DNA from: Humibacter ginsenosidimutans
GTDB taxonomy: Bacteria > Actinomycetota > Actinomycetes > Actinomycetales > Microbacteriaceae
Direction: 5' to 3'
Assembly: GCF_007859675.1 (NCBI RefSeq)
Contig: NZ_CP042305.1
Span: 3,782,001 to 3,846,000, forward strand
DNA: 64,000 bases
The number at the start of each line of letters is the position of its first letter. Position 1 is the stretch's first letter. This document shows positions 50,546-61,085 of the stretch, one piece after another. The notes beneath the pieces are model-generated. The model was not told the DNA's origin, did not search any database, and saw nothing but the letters and a program-made list of their open reading frames with translations. Both the position numbers and the translations under genes were made by a program.

Positions 50546-50684
50546 GACCGAACGTTTACGCCGTGCATGGTGGCCCGCGCCAGTCCCCTTCCGTGGGCGG
50601 TGAACACCATCGTCGACGGCCTTCGGCACGCAGGAGCTGCTTCGACGCCGCCGTCCGCGGGGCCGTGTCCCCGCTCCGCGAGCG

Positions 50685-51434
50685 TCAGTCGCGGGGCCGC
50701 AACCTCAGGCCCGACATGCCTCCGTCGACCTCGATGGCCGTGCCGGTCGTGGAACCGGCGGCCGGGCTGGCGAGGTAGGCGACGGCATCCGCGATCTCGT
50801 CTGCCGAGACGAGGCGGCCGTGCGGCTGGCGTGCCTCGAGTGCGGCGCGCTCGGCGGCCGGGTCGGGCGCGGAGTCGAGCAGGCGCCCCACCCACGGGGT
50901 GTCGGCGGTGCCGGGGCTGACGGCGTTGACCCGGATGCCCTCGGCAAGATGATCGGCGGCCATCGCGCGGGTGAGCGACAGCACGGCGCCCTTCGACGCC
51001 GAGTAGAGCGCGCGCTGCGGCAGGCCGGCCGTGGCCGCGATGGATGCCGTGTTCACGATGGCAGCACTCGGCGACTGGCGCAGCGAGGGCAGCGCGGCCC
51101 GCGAGACACGCGCCATGCCCACCACGTTCACGTCGAGCACGCGCAGCCACTCGTCGTCGGAGTTCCCGGCGACGTCGCCCTGCGCCCCGATGCCGGCGTT
51201 GTTCACGACGATGTCGATGCGTCCGAACTCGTCGATGACGCGCTGCACGCCGGCGACGACTGTCGCGTCATCGCGCACGTCGACGTGCACGGCGAGGTCG
51301 GCTTCTGCCGCGTCGGGCGCGAGGTCGAAGACCGCGACACGAGCACCGTCCGCCCGCAGCCGACGGGTGATGGCTGCACCGATGCCCGAGGCGCCGCCCG
51401 TGACGATCGCGACGAGTCCTGTGAAGTCGGTCAT
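50685..51434 (-). CDS. SDR, probable 2-keto-3-deoxy-L-fuconate dehydrogenase
   Basis: The 249-aa SDR has TGGASGIGAAIT, NNAGIGAQ, and the catalytic Y-x3-K in RALYSASKGAV. It is divergent from L-fuconate dehydratase across a region with two operator-like palindromes, so oxidation of 2-keto-3-deoxy-L-fuconate is the likely step. The assignment rests on context plus family. Confidence 0.75.
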   Translation of the reverse strand: MTDFTGLVAIVTGGASGIGAAITRRLRADGARVAVFDLAPDAAEADLAVHVDVRDDATVVAGVQRVIDEFGRIDIVVNNAGIGAQGDVAGNSDDEWLRVLDVNVVGMARVSRAALPSLRQSPSAAIVNTASIAATAGLPQRALYSASKGAVLSLTRAMAADHLAEGIRVNAVSPGTADTPWVGRLLDSAPDPAAERAALEARQPHGRLVSADEIADAVAYLASPAAGSTTGTAIEVDGGMSGLRLRPRD

Positions 51435-51486
51435 AGTGGTCCAATCTCGTGTTCGTCCGATGTGTCGGCGGGATGCGTGTCGATTC

Positions 51487-51529
51487 TGGCACAACGATCG
51501 AGCGTTGATGTGCCAAACATCCGATGTTT
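51487..51529. promoter_or_regulatory. Two adjoining operators of the fucose genes
   Basis: TGGCACA (51487-51493) and TGTGCCA (51509-51515) are inverted arms 15 bp apart. AAACAT-CCG-ATGTTT (51515-51529) follows directly. Both lie in the divergent region between the SDR and L-fuconate dehydratase genes. The second resembles FadR/GntR-type operators, and a FadR-type regulator is encoded at 55550. Confidence 0.6.
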
Positions 51530-51574
51530 AGGCATAATGGTTGCACACCAGCACCGTTTGATCCGAAGGATGCC

Positions 51575-52876
51575 ATGAGCACGATCGTCGCCGTCGACAC
51601 CAGGGATGTGCGCTTCCCCACCTCGCTCTCACTCGACGGGTCGGATGCGATGAATCCCGACCCCGACTACTCCGCGGCCTACGTGAGCATCGGCACGGAT
51701 GCCGGAGACGGACTCACCGGCGACGCCTTCGTCTTCACGATCGGCCGCGGCAACGATGTCGAGGTGGCGGCGCTCGACGCCCTGCGCGGCCACCTTCTCG
51801 GCCGGAACGTCGAGGAGCTGCTGGCGGACATGGGCGAGGCATCCCGCCTCTTCATGCACGACTCGCAGCTGCGCTGGCTCGGCCCGGAGAAGGGCGTCAT
51901 GCACATGGCGATCGGTGCCGTGGTGAACGCGCTCTGGGACCTGCGCGCCAAGCGAGCGGGCGAGCCGCTCTGGCTGCACCTGTCGAGGCTGAGCCCCGAG
52001 GAGCTCGTGTCGCTCGTCGACTTCCGATACCTCACCGATGCGCTCACGCCCGAGGAGGCGCTCGAGATTCTGCGCGCCGCCGAGCCGGGCCGCGAGGCAC
52101 GTATCGCCGAGGTGCTCGAGATCGGCTACCCGGCCTACACGACGACACCCGGATGGCTCGGCTACAGCGACGAGAAGCTCTCCCGTCTGTGCCGCGAGGC
52201 CGTCGCCGCAGGGTTCGAGCAGGTGAAGCTGAAGGTCGGCGCCGACCTGGCCGACGACATCCGCCGCTTCCGCATCGCGCGCGAGGTGCTCGGCGCCGGG
52301 TTCCCGATCGCGATGGACGCCAACCAGCGCTGGGGCATGCAGGAGGCGATCGACTGGGTGGGCGCGCTCGCGGAGTTCGACCCGGCCTGGATCGAGGAGC
52401 CGACGAGCCCCGACGACATTCTGGGTCACGCCGCGATCGCCCGCGGCGTCGCACCGATTCGCGTCGCGACGGGCGAGCACGTGCAGAATCGCATCGTGTT
52501 CAAGCAGATGCTGCAGGCCGACGCTCTGCAGGTGATGCAGATCGACGCTGCGCGCGTCGGCGGCGTCAATGAGAACATCGCCAACCTGCTGCTGGCCGCC
52601 AAGTTCGGCGTTCCGGTGTGCCCGCACGCCGGCGGCGTCGGCCTGTGCGAGGCGGTGCAGCACCTCTCCATGTTCGACTTCGTGGCCGTGAGCGGCAGCA
52701 TGGACGGCCGCACGATCGAGTTCGTCGACCACCTGCACGAGCACTTCGTCACTCCCGCCGTCGTCGAGAACGGACGCTACGTGACGCCGACCGCGCCGGG
52801 GGCGGGCACGGAGATGATCGCAGCGTCGCTCGACGAGTTCGAGTGGAAGCCCGAGCGCACGGATGCCCTCGCGTGA
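51575..52876 (+). CDS. fucD: L-fuconate dehydratase
   Basis: The 433-aa enolase-superfamily enzyme converts L-fuconate to 2-keto-3-deoxy-L-fuconate. It shows the base motif KLKVG (K-x-K), metal ligands in [16 protein letters not shown] and ATGEHVQNR, and the fuconate-dehydratase-type N-terminus [17 protein letters not shown] precedes ATG 51575. It overlaps the next gene by GTGA. Confidence 0.9.
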   Translation: MSTIVAVDTRDVRFPTSLSLDGSDAMNPDPDYSAAYVSIGTDAGDGLTGDAFVFTIGRGNDVEVAALDALRGHLLGRNVEELLADMGEASRLFMHDSQLRWLGPEKGVMHMAIGAVVNALWDLRAKRAGEPLWLHLSRLSPEELVSLVDFRYLTDALTPEEALEILRAAEPGREARIAEVLEIGYPAYTTTPGWLGYSDEKLSRLCREAVAAGFEQVKLKVGADLADDIRRFRIAREVLGAGFPIAMDANQRWGMQEAIDWVGALAEFDPAWIEEPTSPDDILGHAAIARGVAPIRVATGEHVQNRIVFKQMLQADALQVMQIDAARVGGVNENIANLLLAAKFGVPVCPHAGGVGLCEAVQHLSMFDFVAVSGSMDGRTIEFVDHLHEHFVTPAVVENGRYVTPTAPGAGTEMIAASLDEFEWKPERTDALA

Positions 52877-53832
52877 GCCTCGAGACCGTGACCTGCCCGC
52901 TCGGGTTCGGTGCGGCATCCATCGGCAACCTGTATCGGGCGGTCAGCGACGAACGGGCGGCCGCCGCGCTGGATGCCGCGTGGCAGGGCGGCATCCGCTA
53001 CTACGACACTGCGCCGCACTACGGACTCGGGCTCAGTGAACGCAGGCTCGGCGCGTTCCTGCGGCAGAAGCCGCGTGACGAGTTCGTCATCTCGACGAAG
53101 GTCGGGCGGCTGCTCGAACCCAATCCCGACTTCGCGGGCGGACGAGACCTCGCCCACCAGTTCGACGTTCCCGACGAGCTCGTGCGCAGGTTCGACCCGA
53201 GTGAGACGGGCATCCGTCGCAGCCTCGAGGAGTCGCTTCGGCGGCTGGGGCTCGACAGTGTGGACATCCTCTATCTGCACGATCCCGACGTGTACGACGT
53301 CGAGCGCGGGCTCGGCGAGGGCCTGCCCGCGCTGGTGAAGCTGCGCGAGGAGGGGCTCGTGCGGCAGATCGGCATCGGCGTGAACGATGCGTCGGTGGCG
53401 ACCCGTGCCGTGCGCGAGAGCGACCTCGACCTCGTCATGATCGCGGGGCGATACACGCTTCTGGAGCAGCCTGCGCTCGACGACCTCGTTCCCGCCTGCA
53501 GGGAGCACGGCACGCGGATCGTGGCCGCAGCCGTCTACAACTCGGGCCTGCTCGCGACGTCGACTCCGGCATCGGACGCGACGTACAACTACGAGGCGGC
53601 GCCTGCCGCCACGATCGAGCGTGCGCGCGAGCTCGCGCGGGTGTGCGCCGAGTTCGGCGTGGAGCTTCCCGCCGCTGCGCTGCAGTACCCGCTGCGCGAC
53701 CCGATCGTGGCGTCGATCGTGGTGGGAACGGCCAACCCGGATGCCGTGCGCGAGAACCTCGCCCGGCTCGCCGCGGACATCCCCGAGTCGCTGTGGAGCG
53801 CGCTCGCCGAGCGCGCCCTCATCCCCGCGTAG
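52873..53832 (+). CDS. Aldo/keto reductase, probable L-fucose dehydrogenase
   Basis: The 319-aa AKR has Asp/Tyr in [15 protein letters not shown], Lys in STKVGRLL and His in DILYLHDPD, the complete catalytic tetrad. Relatives oxidise L-fucose or D-arabinose to the lactone. GTG 52873 overlaps the fucD stop, so the two enzymes are co-translated. No lactonase gene is seen in this window. Confidence 0.85.
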   Translation: MSLETVTCPLGFGAASIGNLYRAVSDERAAAALDAAWQGGIRYYDTAPHYGLGLSERRLGAFLRQKPRDEFVISTKVGRLLEPNPDFAGGRDLAHQFDVPDELVRRFDPSETGIRRSLEESLRRLGLDSVDILYLHDPDVYDVERGLGEGLPALVKLREEGLVRQIGIGVNDASVATRAVRESDLDLVMIAGRYTLLEQPALDDLVPACREHGTRIVAAAVYNSGLLATSTPASDATYNYEAAPAATIERARELARVCAEFGVELPAAALQYPLRDPIVASIVVGTANPDAVRENLARLAADIPESLWSALAERALIPA

Positions 53833-53893
53833 CGCTCGCGCCGCCCGAGCGCCCGCGCCCGCGCGCTCGCGCGCCCGCGCGCGCCACGCCCCA

Positions 53894-54024
53894 CCGAGAA
53901 GTCGAAAAACGCGACCGCCCCCGAGTGACCGCATTTCCTGACTCCTCGACGAGTCACCCCACCGAGAAGTCAGGAAATGCGATCACTTGGGGGGCGGGGA
54001 TCGCGTTTTCTGGCTTCTCGGCGG
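53894..54024. repeat. Intergenic palindromes, CGAGAAGTC family, double copy
   Basis: Two hairpins in a row share CGAGAAGTC...AAA.GCGA.C and its complement (GACCGCATTTCCTGACTCCTCG; GATCGCGTTTTCTGGCTTCTCG). They fill most of the 280-bp gap 53833-54112 after a very GC-rich run of CGCGC words. Single relatives lie at 43330-43406 and 55027-55086. Confidence 0.7.
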
Positions 54025-54112
54025 GCGGTGAAAGCGGCGAGCGGTCGGGGCGACGCTCGGCGGATGTGGGTAAGTGCGGCGCGGGATGCTCGTTCTCCGG
54101 CACACTCGGCGC

Positions 54113-55021
54113 ATGCCAGCCCCTCGCCCGCTGCCGCCGCATCTCTCGAGGTCTGCGTTCCGCACGGACGAATGGGACTTTCACGAACTGAGCGCGAGCC
54201 GCCTGAGGTCCTCGCTGGTCGACGCGCCCTTCCACGGGGTGCGCAGCGTCGGGCTCGATGCCGGTGACATCCTCGATCTCGCGCGCATGTACGCGCCGAG
54301 GCTTCGGGACGGCCAGCTGTTCTCGCACATCACAGCTGCGCGGCTGCACGGCATCCCTCTTCCGCAGCGGCTCCGAACCTCGACAATGGTGCACGTGGCA
54401 TCAGTGCGCGGCACGAGGGTGCGGGCGAAAGGCGTGGTCGGCCACCTGATGCCGGACGCCGTTGCCTCGTTCGTCGAAGAGCTTCGCGTGGTCTCGCCGG
54501 CGCAGACGTGGTGCCAACTCGCCGTGCACGTCTCGCGCGAATATCTCGTGGCGGGCGGCGACTACCTGCTCACCGGATTGCGGTTGCCTGGCGGATATCG
54601 CGCCGCCCCGCTGTGCACGCGAGCCGAACTCGAGGGCGCAGCCGAGCGTCACGGATCGAAGCGAGGCGCGGTGGCGCTCGCCTGGGCCGGGCCGCTGCTC
54701 CGCGCCGGTGTCGACTCTCCGCGGGAGTCGATGCTGCGCCTCGCGATCATCGCGCACGGGCTGCCGGAGCCGGTGGTCGGACATCCGGTGCCGGTCGCCG
54801 AAGGACTCACGTTGCATCCGGATCTCAGTTACCCGGAGCACCGCATCGCCATCGAGTACGAGGGCGATGAGCACCGGGTCGACAGAACGAGGTGGCGCCG
54901 CGACCTCCGGCGGATCTCGCTCCTCGAGGAGGCCGGCTGGCGCGTCATCCGGGTCACGAACGACGACATCGCGGATTCAACGGCACTTGTCCGCATCCTC
55001 CGCGCCGCGCTACGCGCGTGA
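54113..55021 (+). CDS. DUF559 domain protein with N-terminal AbiEi-like region
   Basis: The 302-aa protein ends with a Vsr/DUF559-type nuclease-like fold (HPDLSYPEHRIAIEYEGDEH, then LLEEAGWRVIRVTNDDI). The middle part (FSHITAARLHGIPLP) resembles AbiEi-type proteins. This layout is common and often multicopy in actinobacteria. Its function is unknown. Confidence 0.75.
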   Translation: MPAPRPLPPHLSRSAFRTDEWDFHELSASRLRSSLVDAPFHGVRSVGLDAGDILDLARMYAPRLRDGQLFSHITAARLHGIPLPQRLRTSTMVHVASVRGTRVRAKGVVGHLMPDAVASFVEELRVVSPAQTWCQLAVHVSREYLVAGGDYLLTGLRLPGGYRAAPLCTRAELEGAAERHGSKRGAVALAWAGPLLRAGVDSPRESMLRLAIIAHGLPEPVVGHPVPVAEGLTLHPDLSYPEHRIAIEYEGDEHRVDRTRWRRDLRRISLLEEAGWRVIRVTNDDIADSTALVRILRAALRA

Positions 55022-55026
55022 CGACC

Positions 55027-55086
55027 GCCGAAACGTCACAAATCGCGATCGGGATCGCGCCGAGACCGCATTTTGCGACTTCTCGG
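55027..55086. repeat. Intergenic palindrome, CGAGAAGTC family
   Basis: GCCGAAACGTC then AAATCGCGATC on the left and GACCGCATTTTGCGACTTCTCGGC on the right form a hairpin between convergent genes 54113-55021 and 55129-55494. It may act as a bidirectional terminator. Confidence 0.65.
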
Positions 55087-55128
55087 CAAGAATCGCGTTC
55101 GTCCGCGGGCGCGGGCGAACGGCGGGCG

Positions 55129-55494
55129 TCAGTCGAGACCCATGTCGGCGATCGGCAGGTCGCGATCGGCCGTGCGCTGGTCTTCGAGCCGCCACACCTG
55201 GCCGAGCGGCTCGTAGCCCGCGTCGCCGTCGGGTCCGAAGAAGTCGTCGACGTACACGCCGATGTGCTCCTGCCACCGCCGGTCGGCGTCATCGGCGCGG
55301 ATGACCCGCATCGCCGCCTCGAAGTCGTCGCACTCCACGACGTGGAACAGTCGGTCGCCGGAGCGCCAGATGATCCAGTCCTGAACGCCGGCCCGGTCGA
55401 AGAGCGCCCGCAACTCGTCGGGCACGCGGGCGTGCTCGCGCAGATAGTCGTTCACGGCGCCGGAACGCAGCGTCGAATGCAGTGCGACCTTCAT
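55129..55494 (-). CDS. L-rhamnose/L-fucose mutarotase family protein
   Basis: The 121-aa RhaM-type protein starts MKVALHSTLRSGAVNDYLREH and contains the sugar-binding VQDWIIWRSGDRLFHVVE. It interconverts sugar anomers. In this neighbourhood L-fucose is the likely substrate, feeding the aldo/keto reductase. Confidence 0.85.
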   Translation of the reverse strand: MKVALHSTLRSGAVNDYLREHARVPDELRALFDRAGVQDWIIWRSGDRLFHVVECDDFEAAMRVIRADDADRRWQEHIGVYVDDFFGPDGDAGYEPLGQVWRLEDQRTADRDLPIADMGLD

Positions 55495-55549
55495 GGTTCT
55501 CCTCTCGAGCGTTCGCGTGGATGCCCGCGGCCGGGCAGCGAGCGAGCAC

Positions 55550-56233
55550 TCACCCCGTGGCGCCCACCGCCTCGCGCAACCAGTCCTCGATCCCTGCGAT
55601 GTGGGTGAGTGCGTGAGCGGATGCCAGCTCCGCGTCGTGCTCCCGCAGCGCGCCCAGGATGGCGCGATGCTCAGCGACGGTGCGGTCCGTCGCGCCCTGC
55701 TGGGTGAGACCGCGCCAGATGCGCGCACGCACGGTGTTGCTCGAGATCGAGTCGATCAGCTGGGCGAGATAGTCGTTGCCGCACGACGCGACGATCGCTC
55801 GGTGGAACTCGAGGTCGTGCTGCACGAGCGCCTCGATGTCGGCGGCAGCGTCGGCTTGGTCGACGAGCGCGGAAAGGGCATCCAGCTGCTCGTCGCTGAT
55901 GCGGCCGGCCGCCAGCCGTGTCGCCGACGGCTCCAGGATGCGCCGCACCCCGAAGATCTCCAGCACCGATCGGTCGTCGTGCAGGTCGACGACGAACGAC
56001 AGGGCCTCCAGAAGCAGACGGGGTTCGAGGCTCGTGACGTAGGTGCCGTCTCCGCGGCGCACGTCGAGCACCCGGATCACCTCGAGCGCCTTGACCGCCT
56101 CGCGCAGCGATGAACGCGAGAGTCCGAGCGTCTCGCTGAGCTCCTTCTCGGGCGGAAGCCGGTCGCCCGGCGACAGACGTCCGCTGGTGATCATCTCTTT
56201 GATCTTGAGGATCGCCTCGTCGGTCACGGCCAT
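55550..56233 (-). CDS. FadR-type GntR regulator, probable fucose regulator
   Basis: The 227-aa protein has a GntR winged helix (GDRLPPEKELSETLGLSRSS) and an FCD effector domain with metal-binding His residues (DLEFHRAIV, AEHRAIL). Its position 56 bp upstream of the mutarotase gene on the same strand, and the FadR-like operator at 51515-51529, suggest it controls L-fucose catabolism. The frame start ATG 56233 fits the family. Confidence 0.85.
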   Translation of the reverse strand: MAVTDEAILKIKEMITSGRLSPGDRLPPEKELSETLGLSRSSLREAVKALEVIRVLDVRRGDGTYVTSLEPRLLLEALSFVVDLHDDRSVLEIFGVRRILEPSATRLAAGRISDEQLDALSALVDQADAAADIEALVQHDLEFHRAIVASCGNDYLAQLIDSISSNTVRARIWRGLTQQGATDRTVAEHRAILGALREHDAELASAHALTHIAGIEDWLREAVGATG

Positions 56234-56333
56234 ACGCGATGGTACCGCGGCCGGGCGCAGACATCCGACGTATCAGCGTCGCCTTCGCCCACCCCTGGAC
56301 CACAGCGCATGCCCTGTCTGCGACAATGGATGA

Positions 56334-57434
<1,101 letters not shown>

Positions 57435-57496
57435 GCGACCCGCTGTACCGATGATCGGGGAGCGCGCGACGTCACCGCGCGCAGCGTTGCCACCGA

Positions 57497-57638
57497 GGGT
57501 TGAGGAGCTCGCGGCGCAGCCGCGCGCGTCTCGAGACCCGGGTCTCGCGTCGTGGCGGCGGTTTCGAGACGCGCGGCTTCGCCGTGCTCGTCAACCTGCG
57601 GTGTTCCTGCGCGGTTTCGCCGTGCTCCTCAACCCACG
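57497..57638. repeat. GGTTGAGGAGC palindromic repeat, full copy with extra right arm
   Basis: The left arm GGGTTGAGGAGCTCGCGG, the middle GGTTTCGAGACGCGCGGC and GTGCTCGTCAACC, then a second partial right arm ending GTGCTCCTCAACCC. It lies between convergent asd and the APC permease and supplies the permease stop codon at 57629-57631. Confidence 0.75.
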
Positions 57639-58906
57639 GGTGTGCGCACCGACGCGCGCGTCTTCGCCTTGGCGACCGCGCCGACGATGATGGCCACGGC
57701 CGCCGCGATCGCGGGATAGACGAGGTTCGCGCCGGCGAGCAGCAGCAGGCCGAGCACGAGCAGGCACGAGAGCGCAGACATCCACCAGCCGAGGCTCCAG
57801 CGCGGCAGCAGCACCAGGGCGCTCGCGACGCCCATCGCGTAGATCGAGGCGGCCATGCTCGTGTGCACGAGGATGACCGGTTGCAGATCGGGGATCCACA
57901 CGACGATCGCGAAGTACACGGCCATCACGCCCGCGCTGAGCAGCAGTCCCCGGCGCGCGATGCCGCCGCGTTCGACGCCGTGCCCGAACCACGCAGGCAG
58001 GTCGCCGTCGCGCCCCATTGCGGCGCCGAGCTTGCTGAAGGCGGCGAAGTACGCGTTGAACACGCCGACCACCACGATCACGGCGACGCACGCGACGACC
58101 ATGCCCCAGCCTTGTCCGAGTCCGATGGTGACGAGATCGAGCAGCGGCGCCTGCGAGCCGTCGGCGTGCGTGCCGAGCACTCCGACGACGACCGTCTGGA
58201 TGGCGACGTAGGCGACGGCGACGATCAGCAGGGCGAGAGCAGTGGCTCGCGGGATGTCCCGGTGCGGTCGCGAGAACTCGCCGGCGATGCCCGCAACGGC
58301 TTCCCATCCCGCGAACGCCCACACGTAGAGGCTGATCGCCACGCCGACGCCCGCCGCGCCATGCGGCAGAAGCGGCGTGAAGTTCTGCGGCTGCACGTGC
58401 GGGGCCGCGGCGGCCAGCGCCAGCACGAGGATCGCCATCAACGCCGCGCTCAGCACGAGCTGAACCCATCCGGCGAACCGCACGCCGAACATGGTCACCG
58501 CGATCGGCACCACGATGAGCGCAGCCGCGATCACGATCACGGTGCCGCGACCGCCGCCGACGATCGCCACCACGTACTGCGCGGTCATGATGGCGGCGAT
58601 CGGCGCACCGATGGGTGTGCCGAAGTAGAACCAGTAGCTGACGACGCGAGCCGCGGTGGGCCCGAACGCTCGGCGGGCGAAGGTGGCGACGCCACCGGCA
58701 TCCGGATGCCGCTTCGACAGCGCGGCGAACGTCGCCGCCAGCGGAACGGAGATCACCGCGAGCGCAGCCACCGCGATGATCGACCCGGGTCCGGCTGCGC
58801 GTGCCGCCAGTGCGGGCAGCAGCAGGATGCCCGTGCCCAGCACCGCGGCGATGTATAGGGCCGTGCCCTGCGCAAGCCCGATTCCGCGGTGGTCGTTCGT
58901 GTTCAT
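57629..58906 (-). CDS. APC family amino acid permease
   Basis: The 425-aa protein has about 12 hydrophobic segments and the APC N-terminal motif ALYIAAVLGTGILLLPALAA. Amino acid import or exchange is likely, but the substrate is unknown. Its last residues (RTPVG) and stop fall in a palindromic repeat. The start ATG is followed by NTNDHRGIGLAQG. Confidence 0.88.
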   Translation of the reverse strand: MNTNDHRGIGLAQGTALYIAAVLGTGILLLPALAARAAGPGSIIAVAALAVISVPLAATFAALSKRHPDAGGVATFARRAFGPTAARVVSYWFYFGTPIGAPIAAIMTAQYVVAIVGGGRGTVIVIAAALIVVPIAVTMFGVRFAGWVQLVLSAALMAILVLALAAAAPHVQPQNFTPLLPHGAAGVGVAISLYVWAFAGWEAVAGIAGEFSRPHRDIPRATALALLIVAVAYVAIQTVVVGVLGTHADGSQAPLLDLVTIGLGQGWGMVVACVAVIVVVGVFNAYFAAFSKLGAAMGRDGDLPAWFGHGVERGGIARRGLLLSAGVMAVYFAIVVWIPDLQPVILVHTSMAASIYAMGVASALVLLPRWSLGWWMSALSCLLVLGLLLLAGANLVYPAIAAAVAIIVGAVAKAKTRASVRTPVG

Positions 58907-59021
58907 CAGGCCAGTTTCGAGCGGGCGACCGACACGATCCGGCACGAATGCGGGGTCGTGGCGGCATGTTGGCGAACGTTGTCCGGATCCTGGCGCCTGG
59001 CCGTGCCGTGCCGCCCTCGAG

Positions 59022-59108
59022 CGTGCCGGAAATCGGAGTTCAGCGCCGCCACGCCGTTGGATGCGCGGTCGCGACGGCGCGTCGCGCGGAACTCCGATTT
59101 CGGGCACA
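59022..59108. repeat. Intergenic palindrome, AAATCGGAGTT family
   Basis: Left arm GTGCCGGAAATCGGAGTTC and right arm GAACTCCGATTTCGGGCAC match at 18 of 19 positions, with an inner GCCGCCACGCCG/CGGCGCGTCGC pairing. It lies in the 242-bp gap between divergent genes. It is related to 40710-40795. Confidence 0.7.
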
Positions 59109-59148
59109 GCCCCGTACGGCTGTCGGGTGCGTGCTGCAAGCTGGTCGC

Positions 59149-59775
59149 ATGACAGGCATCCAGGCTGCGGTCGATGTCGCCGACTGGCGTCGTCGGGTGT
59201 CCGCGCTGTACGAGCTGGTGCGCGAGTTGAGCGTCGAGGAGCCCGCCGCCGCACACGCGGCGTGGGTGATCGAGCGCGACGTGCTGTTCACGACGCACGC
59301 GTCCACGCCGTTGCTGCCAGCGGACCGCGCGCTGTTCGCCGGCCTGCCCGTGCCGCCGTACGACGCCGCCTGGCGCTTCGAGCTGCCGATCGAGACGGCG
59401 GAGCACACCGAGCTCGACGTCGAGACGGGCACCGACGGCATCGTGCCGTTCGAGCGCATCGGCCTCGTGCGCGTGCCCGAGGTCGGTTCGCTCGACGTAT
59501 GGCGGCTGCGTTCCTACGGCGGTGGGCTCTTCGTTCCGGTGAAGGATGCCTCGGCCGGCCGCCCGGAAGGCACCTACGGCGGTGGCCGCTACCTGCTCGA
59601 CACCATCAAAGGCGCGGACCTCGGGCCCGGGTCGCGGCCGGACACGATCGTGCTGGACTTCAACTTCGCCTACAACCCGAGCTGTGCCTACGACCCCGCG
59701 TGGGCTTGCCCGCTGGCGCCCGCCGGCAACATCGTCGACGTGGAGATCCCGGTGGGGGAGCGGTATCGGGGCTGA
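59149..59775 (+). CDS. DUF1684 domain protein
   Basis: The 208-aa protein has the DUF1684 blocks YGGGLFVPVKDASAG, GTYGGGRYLLDTIKGAD and LDFNFAYNPSCAYDP plus a final CPLAP. The family is widespread and of unknown biochemical function. ATG 59149 starts the conserved region. Confidence 0.85.
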   Translation: MTGIQAAVDVADWRRRVSALYELVRELSVEEPAAAHAAWVIERDVLFTTHASTPLLPADRALFAGLPVPPYDAAWRFELPIETAEHTELDVETGTDGIVPFERIGLVRVPEVGSLDVWRLRSYGGGLFVPVKDASAGRPEGTYGGGRYLLDTIKGADLGPGSRPDTIVLDFNFAYNPSCAYDPAWACPLAPAGNIVDVEIPVGERYRG

Positions 59776-59793
59776 ACAGCGCCGAGGGAGCGC

Positions 59794-60408
59794 TCAGCCG
59801 CGCAGCAGACGCGCGGCGACATCCTGGTGGGCGAGTCGTCGCAGCCCGACGACCACCGGCTCGTACAGCGCGGTGCCGAGCACCGCGTACTCGATGGCTG
59901 CTGCAGCGCCGTCGGAGCTCGGCGCGGGCATCTCGCCCACGTCGAACTCCGCGAGGTGGTGCAGGGCCGAGCCGTACGCGTCGAGGCGGGCGTCGGTGAG
60001 CGGGATGCCGGCATCCTCGACCGCAGCCAATGCCGCGTCGAGCTGGGCGGTCGCGGCGAACCCGCCGTCGTAGGTCCACCCGAGTCGCCGAACGGCGGCC
60101 TCGGCGCGTGGGTACTCCACTCGCTCGGGCGCGTAGGGCGGAAGGGCCGCGATCGCCGTGCCGAGCGTCTCGAAGAGGTCGTCGCCCGGGTGGTCGATCA
60201 GCTCGAGCACGGTCTTGATGCGCGCGATCGGCAGCCCCGCGAGGTCGACGAGCGAGCGGATGAGTCGCAGCCGCCGCACGTGCGCGTCGCCGTAGTCGGC
60301 CTGGGTCGCGCCTCGGGATTCGCCCGGCTGCAGGATGCCTTCGCGCAAGTAGTACTTGATCGTCGCCACCGGCACTCCGCTCGAGCCGGCCAGTTCCGAG
60401 ATGCGCAT
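59794..60408 (-). CDS. MerR family regulator
   Basis: The 204-aa protein has the MerR winged helix MRISELAGSSGVPVATIKYY and a C-terminal effector domain without obvious metal Cys residues. It is divergent from a small membrane protein gene. Between them lies a promoter with a GATAGT...ACTATC palindrome, a typical MerR-type target. Confidence 0.88.
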   Translation of the reverse strand: MRISELAGSSGVPVATIKYYLREGILQPGESRGATQADYGDAHVRRLRLIRSLVDLAGLPIARIKTVLELIDHPGDDLFETLGTAIAALPPYAPERVEYPRAEAAVRRLGWTYDGGFAATAQLDAALAAVEDAGIPLTDARLDAYGSALHHLAEFDVGEMPAPSSDGAAAAIEYAVLGTALYEPVVVGLRRLAHQDVAARLLRG

Positions 60409-60460
60409 CCGTGTCCTCCCTCGCCCGTAGCCCGTCGCACGTTCGTCGACGCGAAAAGGC

Positions 60461-60489
60461 TTGACATAGATAGTACAACTATCCAATAT
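60461..60489 (+). promoter_or_regulatory. Promoter with MerR operator
   Basis: TTGACA (60461-60466) and CAATAT (60484-60489) are spaced by 17 bp. The spacer contains GATAGT-ACA-ACTATC (60469-60483), a dyad between the -35 and -10 boxes as in MerR-controlled promoters. A further CAACTATCC copy follows at 60498-60507. Confidence 0.7.
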
Positions 60490-60570
60490 GGAGAGTGCAA
60501 CTATCCAATGGGTCGCTTCACGGTCGGGATCGAGCAACCGGCGCGGGCCAAGCAGAGCGGGAGACCAAGA

Positions 60571-61008
60571 ATGAGTACGGCATCCACGGCGCTCTTCACG
60601 CCGTCCATCACGATCACCGTCGGCGTGGTGCTGCTGACCGTGATCGGCATCGCCTACGGCGGCACCTTCATGCTGCGTGTCGTCACCGGCAAACAGGGGG
60701 CGAACGGCCTGCAGAAGTCGTTCTTCCGGGCGGGACACGCCCACGCCGGCGTGCTGGTCATTCTCGGCCTCGTCGTACTTCTGGCGATGAGCGCGGCCGG
60801 AGCAGGCGTGTGGGGGCAGGTGGTCGGTACGGCCGTGCTGGCCTGCGCGCTGCTCATCCCTGGCGGGTTCTTCTTCTCCGTGATCGGCCACGATCCGCAG
60901 AAGCCGAACGCCGCGAAGGCGCTCATCTGGATCGGATTCACGGTGCTCACGGTGGCGATGTTGACGGGAGGCATCCTGCTCATCGCGGTGGGGGTGTCGG
61001 CTGTATAG
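60571..61008 (+). CDS. Small membrane protein under MerR control
   Basis: The 145-aa protein has four hydrophobic segments and a conserved-looking [15 protein letters not shown] with two His residues in the second one. The function is unknown. The promoter at 60461-60489 and the divergent MerR gene suggest stress- or drug-induced expression. ATG 60571 starts right after the purine-rich GAGACCAAGA. Confidence 0.75.
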   Translation: MSTASTALFTPSITITVGVVLLTVIGIAYGGTFMLRVVTGKQGANGLQKSFFRAGHAHAGVLVILGLVVLLAMSAAGAGVWGQVVGTAVLACALLIPGGFFFSVIGHDPQKPNAAKALIWIGFTVLTVAMLTGGILLIAVGVSAV

Positions 61009-61085
61009 CCCCTTCGACGCTCGTAGGGCGGCACGACGCACGTCGCCGGTCAGACGCACAGTCTCGGCAGCCTAGAATCGATCGA

